Shown: positions 8,309-17,858 of the stretch, piece after piece
How positions within the stretch are numbered: position 1 is the stretch's first letter
How the letters are laid out: each line of letters opens with the position of its first letter
Assembly: GCF_002723915.1 (NCBI RefSeq)
Contig: NZ_BEWL01000002.1
Span: forward strand, 62,001-126,000
Direction of reading: 5' to 3'
Origin: Gluconobacter albidus
Lineage (GTDB): Bacteria > Pseudomonadota > Alphaproteobacteria > Acetobacterales > Acetobacteraceae
DNA length: 64,000 nt
Notes under the pieces: generated by a model
The model's input: only the letters and a program-made list of their open reading frames with translations
Database searches by the model: none
Told to the model about the DNA's origin: nothing
Position numbers and translations under genes: made by a program

Positions 8309-9721
8309 TTACCAGCCGGCCTTGTCGATGGCGGAGATCGGAGCCTGAAGGGGTTCCCAGCCGCGCGTGCGGGCGCGCTGGAGCTTCGCTGCGGCGTCGT
8401 AATGCGGAAGGTTTGGTAACAGGTCGTCGGCCTGCAGACGGCCCATCGAGGCGAGAAGGGTGGCTTCGGCGACGATGGTGTCGTGGCGGCTGCCGGCGAG
8501 TTCCACCTGTGCCGAGCGCAGGTTCTGATCGGCGTAGAGCACGTCGGTCGTGCTGCGCAGGCCGTAGCCATATTCGATCTGATAGCCCTTGAGGGAGGTC
8601 TCGCCGGAGCGGACTTCCGCCGTTCCGGCGCGGATGGCCTGCAATCCGTTTTCGACCGCGTGCCAGTTGGTCGCCACATCCTGCAACGCGGTGCGCCGGG
8701 CGAGTTCGACGCTTTCGCGGGCCTGTTCGTCCCTGTTGCGGGCCTGACGGATCTGGGAGTTGTACAGGTCGCCATTGTAAATCGGCTGAACGAGCTGGAC
8801 GAGGCCCGTGACCTGTTCGCCATACTGGTCGCCGTGGAAGGGGGAGGCCGGGCCGATCGTTCCGAACGTTCCCTGCACCTGAATCTGAGGGCCCCATTGC
8901 GAGCGCGCCGTGTCGATATCGGCGGCGGTGGCTTTTCTGGTTTCCTGCATCTGGATCAGCTGCGGATTGAGCGCCAGTGCGGTTCTCAGCGCCTGATCCA
9001 GTGTCTCGGGCAGGCCGGGCAGGCCGTCCGGCATCGTCAGTGTGTCCGGTTCCGTTCCGATGACCGCACGGAACTGCGCGACCGAGGCTGCGAGCGTGGC
9101 CTGAGCCTGCGTGACGGCGACTTCCGCCGAACGACGTCGGGTTTCCGCCTGTTCGACATCCGTGCGTGTGACCTGCTCGGAGGGTTGGCCGCCAAGGTTG
9201 TAGCGGGATGTTGTGAGCTGTACCTGACGTGTCAGCATGTCCAGATCGGCCTGGCGCACATCGAGAATATTCCGGTCGCGCAGGACGTTCATGTAGGCCG
9301 TCACGACGCCGGTGAAGACCTGTGCTTCAACGAGCCTCAACTGGTGCTGCTCCGCCCGCGAGCGCGCATCCGCCGCCCGGACCTGATTGGCGACGTGACC
9401 GAAAGAATAGAGCGTCTGTTTCGCGGAGAGATACCCTTCGGCGGAGTTGGACGTATAGGACCCCAGCGCGAAGGCGCTGGTGTAAGGCCCCTGCTGGTAG
9501 GAGGCGTCCATGTTGACCTGAACGGTCGGTCGCCAGCCGGACCGGGCCTGCGCGGAGTTTTCGGTGACGGCGCGCTGGTTGGCCTGTTCTCCCCGCAATG
9601 TCGGATTGCTGCGATAGGCGAGGGCCAGCGCCTCCTGAAGCGTCAGGGCCTCTGCGGGAGCGGGCAGAAGAGCGGGGACCGAGGCCAGCAGGGCGAGAAG
9701 GAGGGCTTTACGGTGGGTCAT
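8309..9721 (-). CDS. TolC-family outer membrane efflux protein
   Basis: A 470-residue TolC-type channel. The start at 9721 gives a normal signal peptide (MTHRKALLLALLASVPALL, cleavage after AEA near residue 26). The mature part begins LTLQEALALAYRSNPTLRGE, the classic first OEP repeat, and the second repeat begins near residue 240 (ETLDQALRTALALNPQL). Long coiled-coil helices surround short beta segments, as expected for the trimeric trans-periplasmic duct. It sits between permease genes, so it should form the outer membrane end of the ABC efflux pump encoded around it. Confidence 0.92.
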   Translation of the reverse strand: MTHRKALLLALLASVPALLPAPAEALTLQEALALAYRSNPTLRGEQANQRAVTENSAQARSGWRPTVQVNMDASYQQGPYTSAFALGSYTSNSAEGYLSAKQTLYSFGHVANQVRAADARSRAEQHQLRLVEAQVFTGVVTAYMNVLRDRNILDVRQADLDMLTRQVQLTTSRYNLGGQPSEQVTRTDVEQAETRRRSAEVAVTQAQATLAASVAQFRAVIGTEPDTLTMPDGLPGLPETLDQALRTALALNPQLIQMQETRKATAADIDTARSQWGPQIQVQGTFGTIGPASPFHGDQYGEQVTGLVQLVQPIYNGDLYNSQIRQARNRDEQARESVELARRTALQDVATNWHAVENGLQAIRAGTAEVRSGETSLKGYQIEYGYGLRSTTDVLYADQNLRSAQVELAGSRHDTIVAEATLLASMGRLQADDLLPNLPHYDAAAKLQRARTRGWEPLQAPISAIDKAGW

Positions 9722-9773
9722 GGGCGTATCGGGTCCGGAAGAAGCGGAGTGTATGGGGGGCTTACTGGGCGTG

Positions 9774-12209
9774 TTACTGGGAGCTGAGAGCGATGGCGGG
9801 CGCGCTTCGGGCACCGCGGCGGATCTGGAGCAGGGTGGTGAGTGTGGCGAGCGTCAGCACGATCAGCGCGGTCAGGGCGAAATAGAGCGGGGAGAGGCTG
9901 ATGCGCCGGTCGAACCCGGACAGCCAGCCCCGCATCACCCACCAGGCGACCGGCCAGGCGATGAGGTTTGCGATCAGGACGGGGCGCAGGAATTGCAGCA
10001 CCAGAAGCCGTGTGACCTGTTGTGCCGTTGCGCCGAGCACCTTGCGGACGCCGATCTCGAACAGGCGGCGTCGCACGTTGAACACGGCAATGCCGTACAG
10101 ACCGATGCAGGAAATCGACAGCGTCACGAAGGACGCGACGATCATCAGCGTTCCGCGCTGCTGTTCGGGCCGTGTGTCGTCGTCGATGATGTCGCCGACA
10201 CTGCGCAGGTTCAGTGCGCTTTCGGGATAGACCTGCTTCCACACCGTGGCGATCGCAGTCCGGACAGCGTTTTCGGGGGCGTGGTCAAAGCGGACGGAGA
10301 GCACGCCGTAACCGATCGGGCCGGACACGGCGTAATACAGTGCGGGCGTGACACTGGCGCGGCTGTTTTTGAACCGCATGTCCGCGACCACGCCGATGAT
10401 CGTCTGGATGTCCTTGTTGTGCAGCGTGATGGGCGTTCCGATGGCGCTGGCAGCGTCTGCAAAGCCGAGCGCACGGATGGCGGACTCGTTGAGGACGACG
10501 TTGTGGGCGCCGAATGTCCAGGTCTGCCCGGCCAGAAAGCTGTCGAACGGTGCGACCGGCATTGCGCGGCTGTCATAGTCGTGGCTCGTGTCGAACAGAC
10601 GACCGGCGAGGAGATGTGCGCCCCAGACAGGCAGCGTGGAGGGCTGCATTGCGATTACGGCCAGTAGGGGAGGCGGGGCTGAACGTCCCGGACGGGTCGT
10701 ATCGAATGTCATGCCTGCGGTGCCGCCGCCGGGTGCGTCGTCCGAAATTGTGACGCCGGTGACGCCGGGAAGGCCGCGGACGAGATCGCTCAGGCGTTGC
10801 TGGCGAAGGCGCTCGGCCTGTTCGTTCGGCAGATAGCTCATCAGGAGGCCGGACTGGTGAAAGCCGCGATCCATCGTCTGGAGCAGATGGGTCTGGCGCG
10901 AGATGACCAGTGTGCAGATCGTCAGCGTCACGGCAAAGGCAAACTGCACGACGGTCAGCCCCTCACGCAGACGGCTGCCAAGACGCCCGCTTCCCGGCAT
11001 CCGGGCCGAGGCGAGCACGGCCGCCGGGCGGAAGCGTGAGAGCATCCAGGACGGATAGGCGCCCGCGCAGGCCCCGCCGATGATTGCGGAAGCCAGCAGC
11101 AGGGGCAGCGCGAAACCAAAATCGAGGCCGACCGGCCAGCCGCTCAGAGTGCTGATCCAGGGGAGGGTCAGTTCGGTCAGGACGAGCGCGATGACGGCCG
11201 CGATCAGGGCCAGACCGATGGCCTCCGCCGTGAAAGACAGTCCCAGTGTCAGGACCGTGGCGCCCAGCACCTTGCGCATCGCGACTTCCCGCGCGCGGGT
11301 TGCGGCAAGGGCTGTGGAGAGCGTGACGAAATTGACCAGTCCCGCCCCGAGTGCGAGCAGCCCGACGACATCGAGAATGATCGGCAGGCGTTTGTCTGTT
11401 CCGCCCCAGCCCAGGGTCGCGTCGAAGAAATGGAGCGTCGTGAGGGGGCGTACGCGAATTTTGAACGCCTTGGCGTCGTCGGACAACAGTCCGGCGGCAT
11501 GACGCTGTACGATACCACTGAGAAGATCGGGCAGCTGGGACGCAACAGCTGGCGCAACCCGCACCCAGGTCTCGGCTGCGCTCATTTCCCACGAGGACCC
11601 GGCCTGCATTTCGGATGCGGAGGTCGGGACGAGAAGATCGAACTGTGGCGTGGTGTTCGGCGGCAGGTCCTTCAGGACGCCGGTGACATGGAGCCGTTCG
11701 GTCCGGCCCTTCTGCGTGATGTCCAGCGTCTTCCCAAGAACATCGTGATCCCGGCCGAAGAAACGCCGCGCCTGCATGCGTGTCAGCACCACGCCTTCAG
11801 GAACAAGGGCCGTGCGCGGATCGCCCTCCGCCAGCGGGAGCGTGAATACATCGAACAGGTGAGCATCCGTCCGGGCGATGAAAACGTCCCAGGCGTTGTC
11901 ATTGATGCGGACGGTCGCTCCGGAGAAGCCACGCAGGATCGCGGTTGCGTTCCAGTCCGGATGCTCCGCGCGGAGTGCGTCGATCAGCCGGATGCTGGAG
12001 ACCGGGACTTCTTTGTCGGAGAAGGCATCCAGCCGGTAGATGTGCTCCGCATCGGGGATCCAGCGATCGAAGGTGAATTCGTAACGTACGATCAGCGCAA
12101 GCGTCAGGAACGTCGCCATGCCGAGCGCCATGCCCAGCACGTTCAGCGTTGTGAACAGGCGGCGCTGGAGGATGCCGCGCCAGAAAACGAGGGCGATATG
12201 GGAAAGCAT
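9774..12209 (-). CDS. FtsX/MacB-type ABC transporter permease (array member 3)
   Basis: An 811-residue permease starting at 12209 (MLSHIALVFWRG), 5 bp after the preceding permease stop, so translation is probably coupled. It has the same layout as its neighbours: TM1 about residues 20-42, periplasmic domain, FtsX block with REVAMRKVLGA, a second periplasmic domain, and FtsX block two with FEIGVRKVLGA. The C-terminal tail (IRRGARSAPAIALSSQ) differs from the tails of members 1 and 2. No ATPase domain is fused. Its sequence is clearly paralogous but divergent, suggesting an old duplication with specialisation rather than a recent copy. Confidence 0.9.
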   Translation of the reverse strand: MLSHIALVFWRGILQRRLFTTLNVLGMALGMATFLTLALIVRYEFTFDRWIPDAEHIYRLDAFSDKEVPVSSIRLIDALRAEHPDWNATAILRGFSGATVRINDNAWDVFIARTDAHLFDVFTLPLAEGDPRTALVPEGVVLTRMQARRFFGRDHDVLGKTLDITQKGRTERLHVTGVLKDLPPNTTPQFDLLVPTSASEMQAGSSWEMSAAETWVRVAPAVASQLPDLLSGIVQRHAAGLLSDDAKAFKIRVRPLTTLHFFDATLGWGGTDKRLPIILDVVGLLALGAGLVNFVTLSTALAATRAREVAMRKVLGATVLTLGLSFTAEAIGLALIAAVIALVLTELTLPWISTLSGWPVGLDFGFALPLLLASAIIGGACAGAYPSWMLSRFRPAAVLASARMPGSGRLGSRLREGLTVVQFAFAVTLTICTLVISRQTHLLQTMDRGFHQSGLLMSYLPNEQAERLRQQRLSDLVRGLPGVTGVTISDDAPGGGTAGMTFDTTRPGRSAPPPLLAVIAMQPSTLPVWGAHLLAGRLFDTSHDYDSRAMPVAPFDSFLAGQTWTFGAHNVVLNESAIRALGFADAASAIGTPITLHNKDIQTIIGVVADMRFKNSRASVTPALYYAVSGPIGYGVLSVRFDHAPENAVRTAIATVWKQVYPESALNLRSVGDIIDDDTRPEQQRGTLMIVASFVTLSISCIGLYGIAVFNVRRRLFEIGVRKVLGATAQQVTRLLVLQFLRPVLIANLIAWPVAWWVMRGWLSGFDRRISLSPLYFALTALIVLTLATLTTLLQIRRGARSAPAIALSSQ

Positions 12210-12214
12210 GGCGT

Positions 12215-14671
12215 TTACTCCGCTCTGAGCGCGCGGGCCGGTTCGGCACGGGCGAGGCGCAGGGTCTGTCCGAGGACGGTGAGGGCGGCGATGAGGAGCG
12301 TCACAAGGACGACGGCTGCGAAATCGAGCCAGGACAGCGCGATGCGCTGATGGAAACCGGACAGCCAAGAGCGCGCCACGAACAGGGCCGGAAGGGCTGC
12401 CATCGCGCAGGCCAGCAGGACAGGGCGCAGGAAATCACCGAGCATGAGGGTCAGCACGTTGTTGGTCGTGGCCCCGAGCGCTTTGCGGATTCCGACCTCA
12501 TGGGTCCGCTGCAGGGCCGTGAAGGAAGCCAGACCGTACAGACCCAGACAGGCGATGAAGATTGCGATGCCCGAGGCGATGGAGAACATCCATCCCCGGC
12601 GCTGCTCCGTAATGTAAAACGTGGACATGCGGTCCTGCACCGTGCCGAAGCCGGTCGGATCATTAGGAAAAACCGGGTCCCAGGCCGATTTGAGACGCGT
12701 TTTCATGATGTTTTCGGGCACGCCCGAGAAGCGGACCGACGCGTGGGGGTAATCGAGGGCGGCGGTTGAATTGAACGTGATCTGTGGCGAGACGTCATCG
12801 CGGGCGGAGACGAAGCGCATGTCTTCCATGACGCCGATGACCCGCAGCGTGACGGGACCGCTTTTGAGGGGCGTGCCTATGGCGCTTTCCGGTGAGGCAA
12901 AGCCCAGCCGGGAGATGGCCGTGCGGTTGAGGACGACGTTCCATGTTTTTCCGGACGACTTGTGGAACGCTTCGTCGCCGGGGCTGTCGTCTTCGCCATG
13001 GCTGTTGTCGAACCACCGGCCTGCAAGCATGCGGGGGCGATAGGTCGTGGCGTAGTCTCCGACGACCGTATCGCCGAGGACATGAATGTCTTCGTGATGG
13101 GGGCCGACAGGCGTCACGTTGAAGCGGTGGCGGTTGTCGATGTTCGGGGTTAGCTCTGACAGCGATGCGGAGACGACGCCTAGCGTATGGCGCAGGGCTT
13201 CGAGAATTGCCCGCTGCTTTCCGATGTCGCTCGTCATGATGTCGGAGCTGATGAGAATGCCGTCACGGGCAAAGCCGAGATCCTGTGACTGCATGAAATG
13301 GGCCTGCCGGTTCACCACCAGCGTGCAGATGGCGAAAGCCACCGCGAAGGCGAACTGCACGATGACGAGACCGTTCCGCAGGTGCGTTGCCCCGCGTCCG
13401 TCAGACGGCATGCGCGTGGCCGCCAGAACATGCGCGGGCTGATGGGATGACAGGATGAGTGCGGGGTAAATTCCGCAGGCGAGACCGGTGAGCAGCACGA
13501 CCGCGAGGAGGAAGGGAAGCGTGAAGCCGTAATCCATATGCAGAGTCGTCCCCGTCAGGGCGGCCGTGAAGGGCAGGGCGATCTCGCACAGCGCAAGCGC
13601 GAGTGCTCCGCCAATGGCGGTACTGGCGATCGCTTCGCCGACGAACTGGACAAACAGCGTCTTTCGCGTGGCGCCGAGCGTCTTGCGGATGGCGACCTCC
13701 CGCGCCCGAAGGCCAGAGCGGGCCGTGGCGAGATTGATGGCGTTAAGCACTGCAAGGAGAAGCGCGAGCGCGCCGATCAGTGCGAGAATATTCACCACTG
13801 AGCGATCGGTCGCGTCATCGCCCGCGACAACATGCAGGTCATTGAAATGCGTCTCGCGCAGGCTGACGAGGGACAGGGCAAAACGACGTTCGGGGTGGAC
13901 GCCTTCGCTGACGTCGTCATTCGCCGTGCCAGAGGCATGGTCGATCACGAAGCGGGTCAGGTTCCGTGCGATGGCGGTACGGTCGGCTTTGTTCCGCACG
14001 CGCAGGAAGATATTGCCCGAGCTTGAGCCCCAGCGTGTGAACTGTGGTTTCTGCATTTCATCGGACGGGAAGGGCGTGATGGCATCCGGGGCGATCGTGA
14101 CCGGACCCGCGGCACGTGCCAGCACGCCTGTAACCGTCTGGCGGGTGTGATGCCCTTCATGATCGGCTGTGATCGTGCGCCCGATCACGTCCGTTGTGCC
14201 GAACAGGGCCTGTGCCTTGGCGGCGGATAGAACGATGGCGTCAGGTCTGCTCAGGGCCGAACGCGGGTCGCCGTGCTCAAGCGGGAGGGCGATGACATCG
14301 AAAAAGGACGTGTCCACCAGGGACGTCCCGGCCGCGACGCTTCGGTCGCCGTTATGGAGCTGGTAATCATCCGCCTCATAGCGCGTCGCATCAACGACCT
14401 GTGGGAAATCGGTGTGCAGGAACGGAAAGGCGATGAACGGGACATCGCCATATTCCTGCGGTGCGCTTCCCGGGAATATAAGATGGGAGTCCAGCCGAAG
14501 GACATGCGCCGCGTCGGGAATGGTCGCGTTGAAGCTGTATTCGTAGCGGACCTGAAGGGTCAGCACGAGGCAGACCGCCATGCCGAGCCCCAGCCCGATG
14601 ACGTTGAGCGCCAGATACAGCGGCTGACGACGGGCCTGACGGAGGATGCTGCGCAGGATGGCGAGAGGCAT
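12215..14671 (-). CDS. FtsX/MacB-type ABC transporter permease (array member 2)
   Basis: An 818-residue permease starting at 14671 (MPLAILRSILRQ), 5 bp after the stop of the upstream permease. It has two MacB-like periplasmic domains, each followed by a three-helix FtsX block; the coupling motifs are REVAIRKTLGAT and HEVGIRKALGAT. Its end (ARAEPARALRAE) is identical to that of array member 1, pointing to a closer relation or gene conversion between these two. It belongs to the operon running from 19178 to 5868. Confidence 0.9.
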   Translation of the reverse strand: MPLAILRSILRQARRQPLYLALNVIGLGLGMAVCLVLTLQVRYEYSFNATIPDAAHVLRLDSHLIFPGSAPQEYGDVPFIAFPFLHTDFPQVVDATRYEADDYQLHNGDRSVAAGTSLVDTSFFDVIALPLEHGDPRSALSRPDAIVLSAAKAQALFGTTDVIGRTITADHEGHHTRQTVTGVLARAAGPVTIAPDAITPFPSDEMQKPQFTRWGSSSGNIFLRVRNKADRTAIARNLTRFVIDHASGTANDDVSEGVHPERRFALSLVSLRETHFNDLHVVAGDDATDRSVVNILALIGALALLLAVLNAINLATARSGLRAREVAIRKTLGATRKTLFVQFVGEAIASTAIGGALALALCEIALPFTAALTGTTLHMDYGFTLPFLLAVVLLTGLACGIYPALILSSHQPAHVLAATRMPSDGRGATHLRNGLVIVQFAFAVAFAICTLVVNRQAHFMQSQDLGFARDGILISSDIMTSDIGKQRAILEALRHTLGVVSASLSELTPNIDNRHRFNVTPVGPHHEDIHVLGDTVVGDYATTYRPRMLAGRWFDNSHGEDDSPGDEAFHKSSGKTWNVVLNRTAISRLGFASPESAIGTPLKSGPVTLRVIGVMEDMRFVSARDDVSPQITFNSTAALDYPHASVRFSGVPENIMKTRLKSAWDPVFPNDPTGFGTVQDRMSTFYITEQRRGWMFSIASGIAIFIACLGLYGLASFTALQRTHEVGIRKALGATTNNVLTLMLGDFLRPVLLACAMAALPALFVARSWLSGFHQRIALSWLDFAAVVLVTLLIAALTVLGQTLRLARAEPARALRAE

Positions 14672-14676
14672 GACGG

Positions 14677-17109
14677 TCACTCCGCGCGCAGGGCACGGGC
14701 AGGCTCGGCCCGGGCGACACGCAAGGTCTGGAACAGGACGGTCAGGGCGGCGACAAGCAGTGCCGCCACGAAAACCGAGGCGAAATAAAGGGGGGAGAGG
14801 GTGATGCGCGCCTCGAAGCCGGACAGCCAGTTCCGCATCGCCATCCATGCCAGGGCACAGCCGATCAGCCCTGCACCCACGACAGGCCTGAGGAACTGGC
14901 CCATCAGCAGAGCCAGAACGCGGCCGGTCGTGGCACCCAGCGTCTTGCGGATTCCGACTTCGAGCATCCGGCGGGCGACGGTGAAGGAGGCAAGAGCGTA
15001 CATGCCCATCACCGCGATGAAGATGGCAACGCCCGCGCCGATAGCCAGAAGCTCGCCGCGCTGTTCGTCGTCACGATAGTCATTGGACAGCAGATCGGTG
15101 GCCAGCAAGGCCCGGAATGCGAGACCGGGTGCTCTTTGCCGCCAGATCGCCTGAAGAGCGGTTTTAACATCCTGTTTCGGACGGTTTTCAAAGCGGATGC
15201 CCGCGCTTGCGAAGTGTTTGGGTTTTGAGGAGTAGAAGTAAATCGAGGGGACGTTTTCCCAGCGGGCGGAGCCGAGGCGCACGTTGTTCACCACGCCAAT
15301 CACCTGCCATGAGGTCTGGCCGGTATCCTTGCGGATCGTCTGGCCCAGTGCGGCTTCCGGCGTCGCGTAGCCCAGTGCGCGTGCGGAACTGACATCAATG
15401 ATGACTGAGTGCGTGCCATCCCCTTTCTGCTGGTCATCTTCGCCATGTGCGTCGTCGAACAGACGTCCCGCGATCAGGTGAAGTCTGAACAGCCGGAAAT
15501 AGTCGCGGCCGACATCCTGCCATTCGAGATGGGGGCGACGGTCAGGAGCGTTGACGGGAAAGAAATAATCCGCGGCGGAGAACCCGAAACCGCCTGGCAT
15601 GGTATAAAGACTGGACACCGTCGTCACGCCGGGAATGCTGCGAAAAGCGTCCATGAGTGCCAGTTGTGTGGCCGCTGGGCCGACATTGTCGATGAATGGA
15701 ATGAATGCCAGCCCGCTGCTTTCGAAACCGCGATCCATGTCCCGCACAAAATTGGACTGGCACAGGATCACCATGCTTGAGGCGCTCAATCCGATTGCAA
15801 AGCCGAACTGCATGACCACCAGCCCGAGACGGACGATGGCGCCAAGGCGGCCCATTGTTGCCATACGCGAGGCCGCAAGGACTTTTGCGGGCTGGTAGGA
15901 TGAAAGCCAGAGCGCCGGATAGGCGCCCGCCATCAGGCCTACGATGACCGTCAGCCCCATAAGTGCCGGCAGCAGAAGGCTGTAAGGAATCACGATGTCC
16001 CAGCCTCCCAGCGCGTTGACCGTCGGAATGGCGATTTCAATCAGGGCCAGGGCCGGGATTGCTGCGCACAGAACAAGCAGCATCGCTTCGCCCATGAACT
16101 GGACGATCAGATCGCTCCGTGTTGCGCCGAGCGTCTTGCGCATCGCCACTTCGCGTGCGCGGAGCAGCCCGCGGGCGGTGGACAGATTGATCGTGTTGAT
16201 GAGGGCGGAAAGGAGCGCCAGAACGCCAATGAGGCCCAGCATGATGACCCCACTCCGGCTGGCGTCCGACGCGCCGAGCGTCCCGTCAAGGAAATGTACG
16301 GAAGGCAGTCCGCGGACCCGCCAGTCCCGTAATTCCCCTTTCTCCCGGACCCGTGTGGGGACATGGTCGTTGGAAAACTGCACCATCGCATTCTGCATGT
16401 GTCTGGCGTCGGAGGGGCTGCGGAGACGAAAGAAGAGATATCCGCCCTCGATCCCCCATTCCATGAAAGCCGGGGAGGCCAGCATCGTACTGTCGATCGG
16501 GATCAGCATGTCGGGTCTGAGCGTCGTATTGCCCGGGACCGGGCCGAGAACACCGGTTACGGTGAGGTCCGCCTTACGGCCGTCGTGATCGACACTCAGC
16601 CTGCGTCCGACCACGTCGACAGTATGGAAATAGGCCTGTGCGCGTTCCTCTGAAAGAACGATGCTGTTTGGTGCCGACAGCGCGGTGGCCGCATTGCCGC
16701 GGATGAGAGGGTAGGGCAGGGTCGCGAAGAAATCGGGATCGACATAGAGCGCATTGGACGAGTGGATATCGTCCGGCGTGATGATGGAAATACCCTCCGG
16801 GCGGATGCGCGTGGCATGTGTGATTTCGGGGAAAGCTGTCCGGAGCGCGTCGTAAACCCGGAAAGGGGCATCCGCGATTTCCGCCGGTTTCCCGTCGGAC
16901 GCATTGACGGCGTCCAGTCGATAGATGTTGCCTGCATCGGTGAGCCACCGGTCGAACGTGAATTCGTAGCGGACGATCAGCCCAAAGGTGAGGCAGGTCG
17001 CAAGCCCCAGGGCCAGGCCCGCGATGTTGATGGCCGTATAGAGCCGATGATGGCGCATCTGGCGAAAGAAGGCCGTGAAAACAGGGGAAATTTGCGCGGC
17101 GGATGTCAT
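14677..17109 (-). CDS. FtsX/MacB-type ABC transporter permease (array member 1)
   Basis: An 810-residue permease, the first of four in the operon, 39 bp after the ATPase gene. The N-terminus (MTSAAQISPVFTAFFRQMRH) precedes TM1 at about residues 25-48. Two FtsX blocks carry REVAMRKTLGAT and LEVGIRKTLGAT. The periplasmic domains should contact the membrane fusion protein and couple ATP-driven conformational change to the periplasm (mechanotransmission), as known for MacB. The substrate is unknown; drugs, lipids, siderophores or peptides are typical of the family. Confidence 0.9.
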   Translation of the reverse strand: MTSAAQISPVFTAFFRQMRHHRLYTAINIAGLALGLATCLTFGLIVRYEFTFDRWLTDAGNIYRLDAVNASDGKPAEIADAPFRVYDALRTAFPEITHATRIRPEGISIITPDDIHSSNALYVDPDFFATLPYPLIRGNAATALSAPNSIVLSEERAQAYFHTVDVVGRRLSVDHDGRKADLTVTGVLGPVPGNTTLRPDMLIPIDSTMLASPAFMEWGIEGGYLFFRLRSPSDARHMQNAMVQFSNDHVPTRVREKGELRDWRVRGLPSVHFLDGTLGASDASRSGVIMLGLIGVLALLSALINTINLSTARGLLRAREVAMRKTLGATRSDLIVQFMGEAMLLVLCAAIPALALIEIAIPTVNALGGWDIVIPYSLLLPALMGLTVIVGLMAGAYPALWLSSYQPAKVLAASRMATMGRLGAIVRLGLVVMQFGFAIGLSASSMVILCQSNFVRDMDRGFESSGLAFIPFIDNVGPAATQLALMDAFRSIPGVTTVSSLYTMPGGFGFSAADYFFPVNAPDRRPHLEWQDVGRDYFRLFRLHLIAGRLFDDAHGEDDQQKGDGTHSVIIDVSSARALGYATPEAALGQTIRKDTGQTSWQVIGVVNNVRLGSARWENVPSIYFYSSKPKHFASAGIRFENRPKQDVKTALQAIWRQRAPGLAFRALLATDLLSNDYRDDEQRGELLAIGAGVAIFIAVMGMYALASFTVARRMLEVGIRKTLGATTGRVLALLMGQFLRPVVGAGLIGCALAWMAMRNWLSGFEARITLSPLYFASVFVAALLVAALTVLFQTLRVARAEPARALRAE

Positions 17110-17148
17110 CGTGAAGGTTCCAACCCAAAGGCGTATGTGGGTTCCAGA

Positions 17149-17832
17149 TCAGATCGCGTTGCGGACTGACACCACGACCTGTCCGTCCAGCATGTCGATG
17201 CGGCGGCGGGCGAGGTCAGCGTGGCTTGGGGAATGTGTGACCATGATGATGGTGGCGCCCTCGTCGTTCAGGCGCTGGAGGATGTCCATCACCTGTGCGC
17301 CGTTTTCGGTGTCGAGGTTGCCCGTCGGTTCATCGGCCAGGATCAGGCTGGGTTCGCCCACGATGGCGCGGGCGATGGCCGCACGCTGCTGCTGGCCGCC
17401 GGAGAGCTGGGACGGGTAATGTCGCGCACGATGGGCAATACCGACATGGTCCATGGCATGGGACACACGGCTTTGCCGCTCGGCTTTGGGCATGTTGCGA
17501 TAGATCAGGGCGAGTTCGATGTTCTCCTCGATCGTCAGTTCGTCGATCAGGTTGAAGCTCTGGAACACATAGCCCAGATGTTCGCGGCGGAATTTCGCCA
17601 GTTCGGCTTCGTTCATCGCTGTCAGTTCATGGTCGTCGAAGCGGTATGAGCCGCCGGTTGGCCGGTCGATCGTGCCGAGGATGTTGAGCAGCGTGGATTT
17701 TCCGCAGCCTGAAGGGCCCATGATCGCGACGAACTCGCCTTTCTCGATCTGGAGGTCGATCTCGTGCAGGGCGGTCGTTTCCACCTCGTCGGAGCGATAA
17801 AGGCGCTGGATGTGGGAGAGGTCGATCAGCAT
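17149..17832 (-). CDS. ABC transporter ATP-binding protein, MacB/LolD type
   Basis: A 227-residue stand-alone nucleotide-binding domain: Walker A GPSGCGKST near residue 39, Q-loop YVFQSFNLI, signature LSGGQQQR near 143, Walker B LILADEPTG near 162, and the switch histidine in VTHS. Its size and the DEPTGNLD motif place it in the LolD/MacB/FtsE class that energises FtsX-type permeases. It is the only ATPase in the operon, so it presumably serves all four permeases. It lies 26 bp downstream of the membrane fusion protein gene. Confidence 0.93.
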   Translation of the reverse strand: MLIDLSHIQRLYRSDEVETTALHEIDLQIEKGEFVAIMGPSGCGKSTLLNILGTIDRPTGGSYRFDDHELTAMNEAELAKFRREHLGYVFQSFNLIDELTIEENIELALIYRNMPKAERQSRVSHAMDHVGIAHRARHYPSQLSGGQQQRAAIARAIVGEPSLILADEPTGNLDTENGAQVMDILQRLNDEGATIIMVTHSPSHADLARRRIDMLDGQVVVSVRNAI

Positions 17833-17858
17833 GGTGTGTGGTCCTGCAATGCGTTGTG

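Noticed and set aside
5868-8897. Longer start for the last permease at 8897 (1009 residues)
   Set aside because: The added 200 residues are Arg/Pro-rich, lie antisense-like inside the TolC-type gene and lack permease character; the start at 8297 matches its paralogues.
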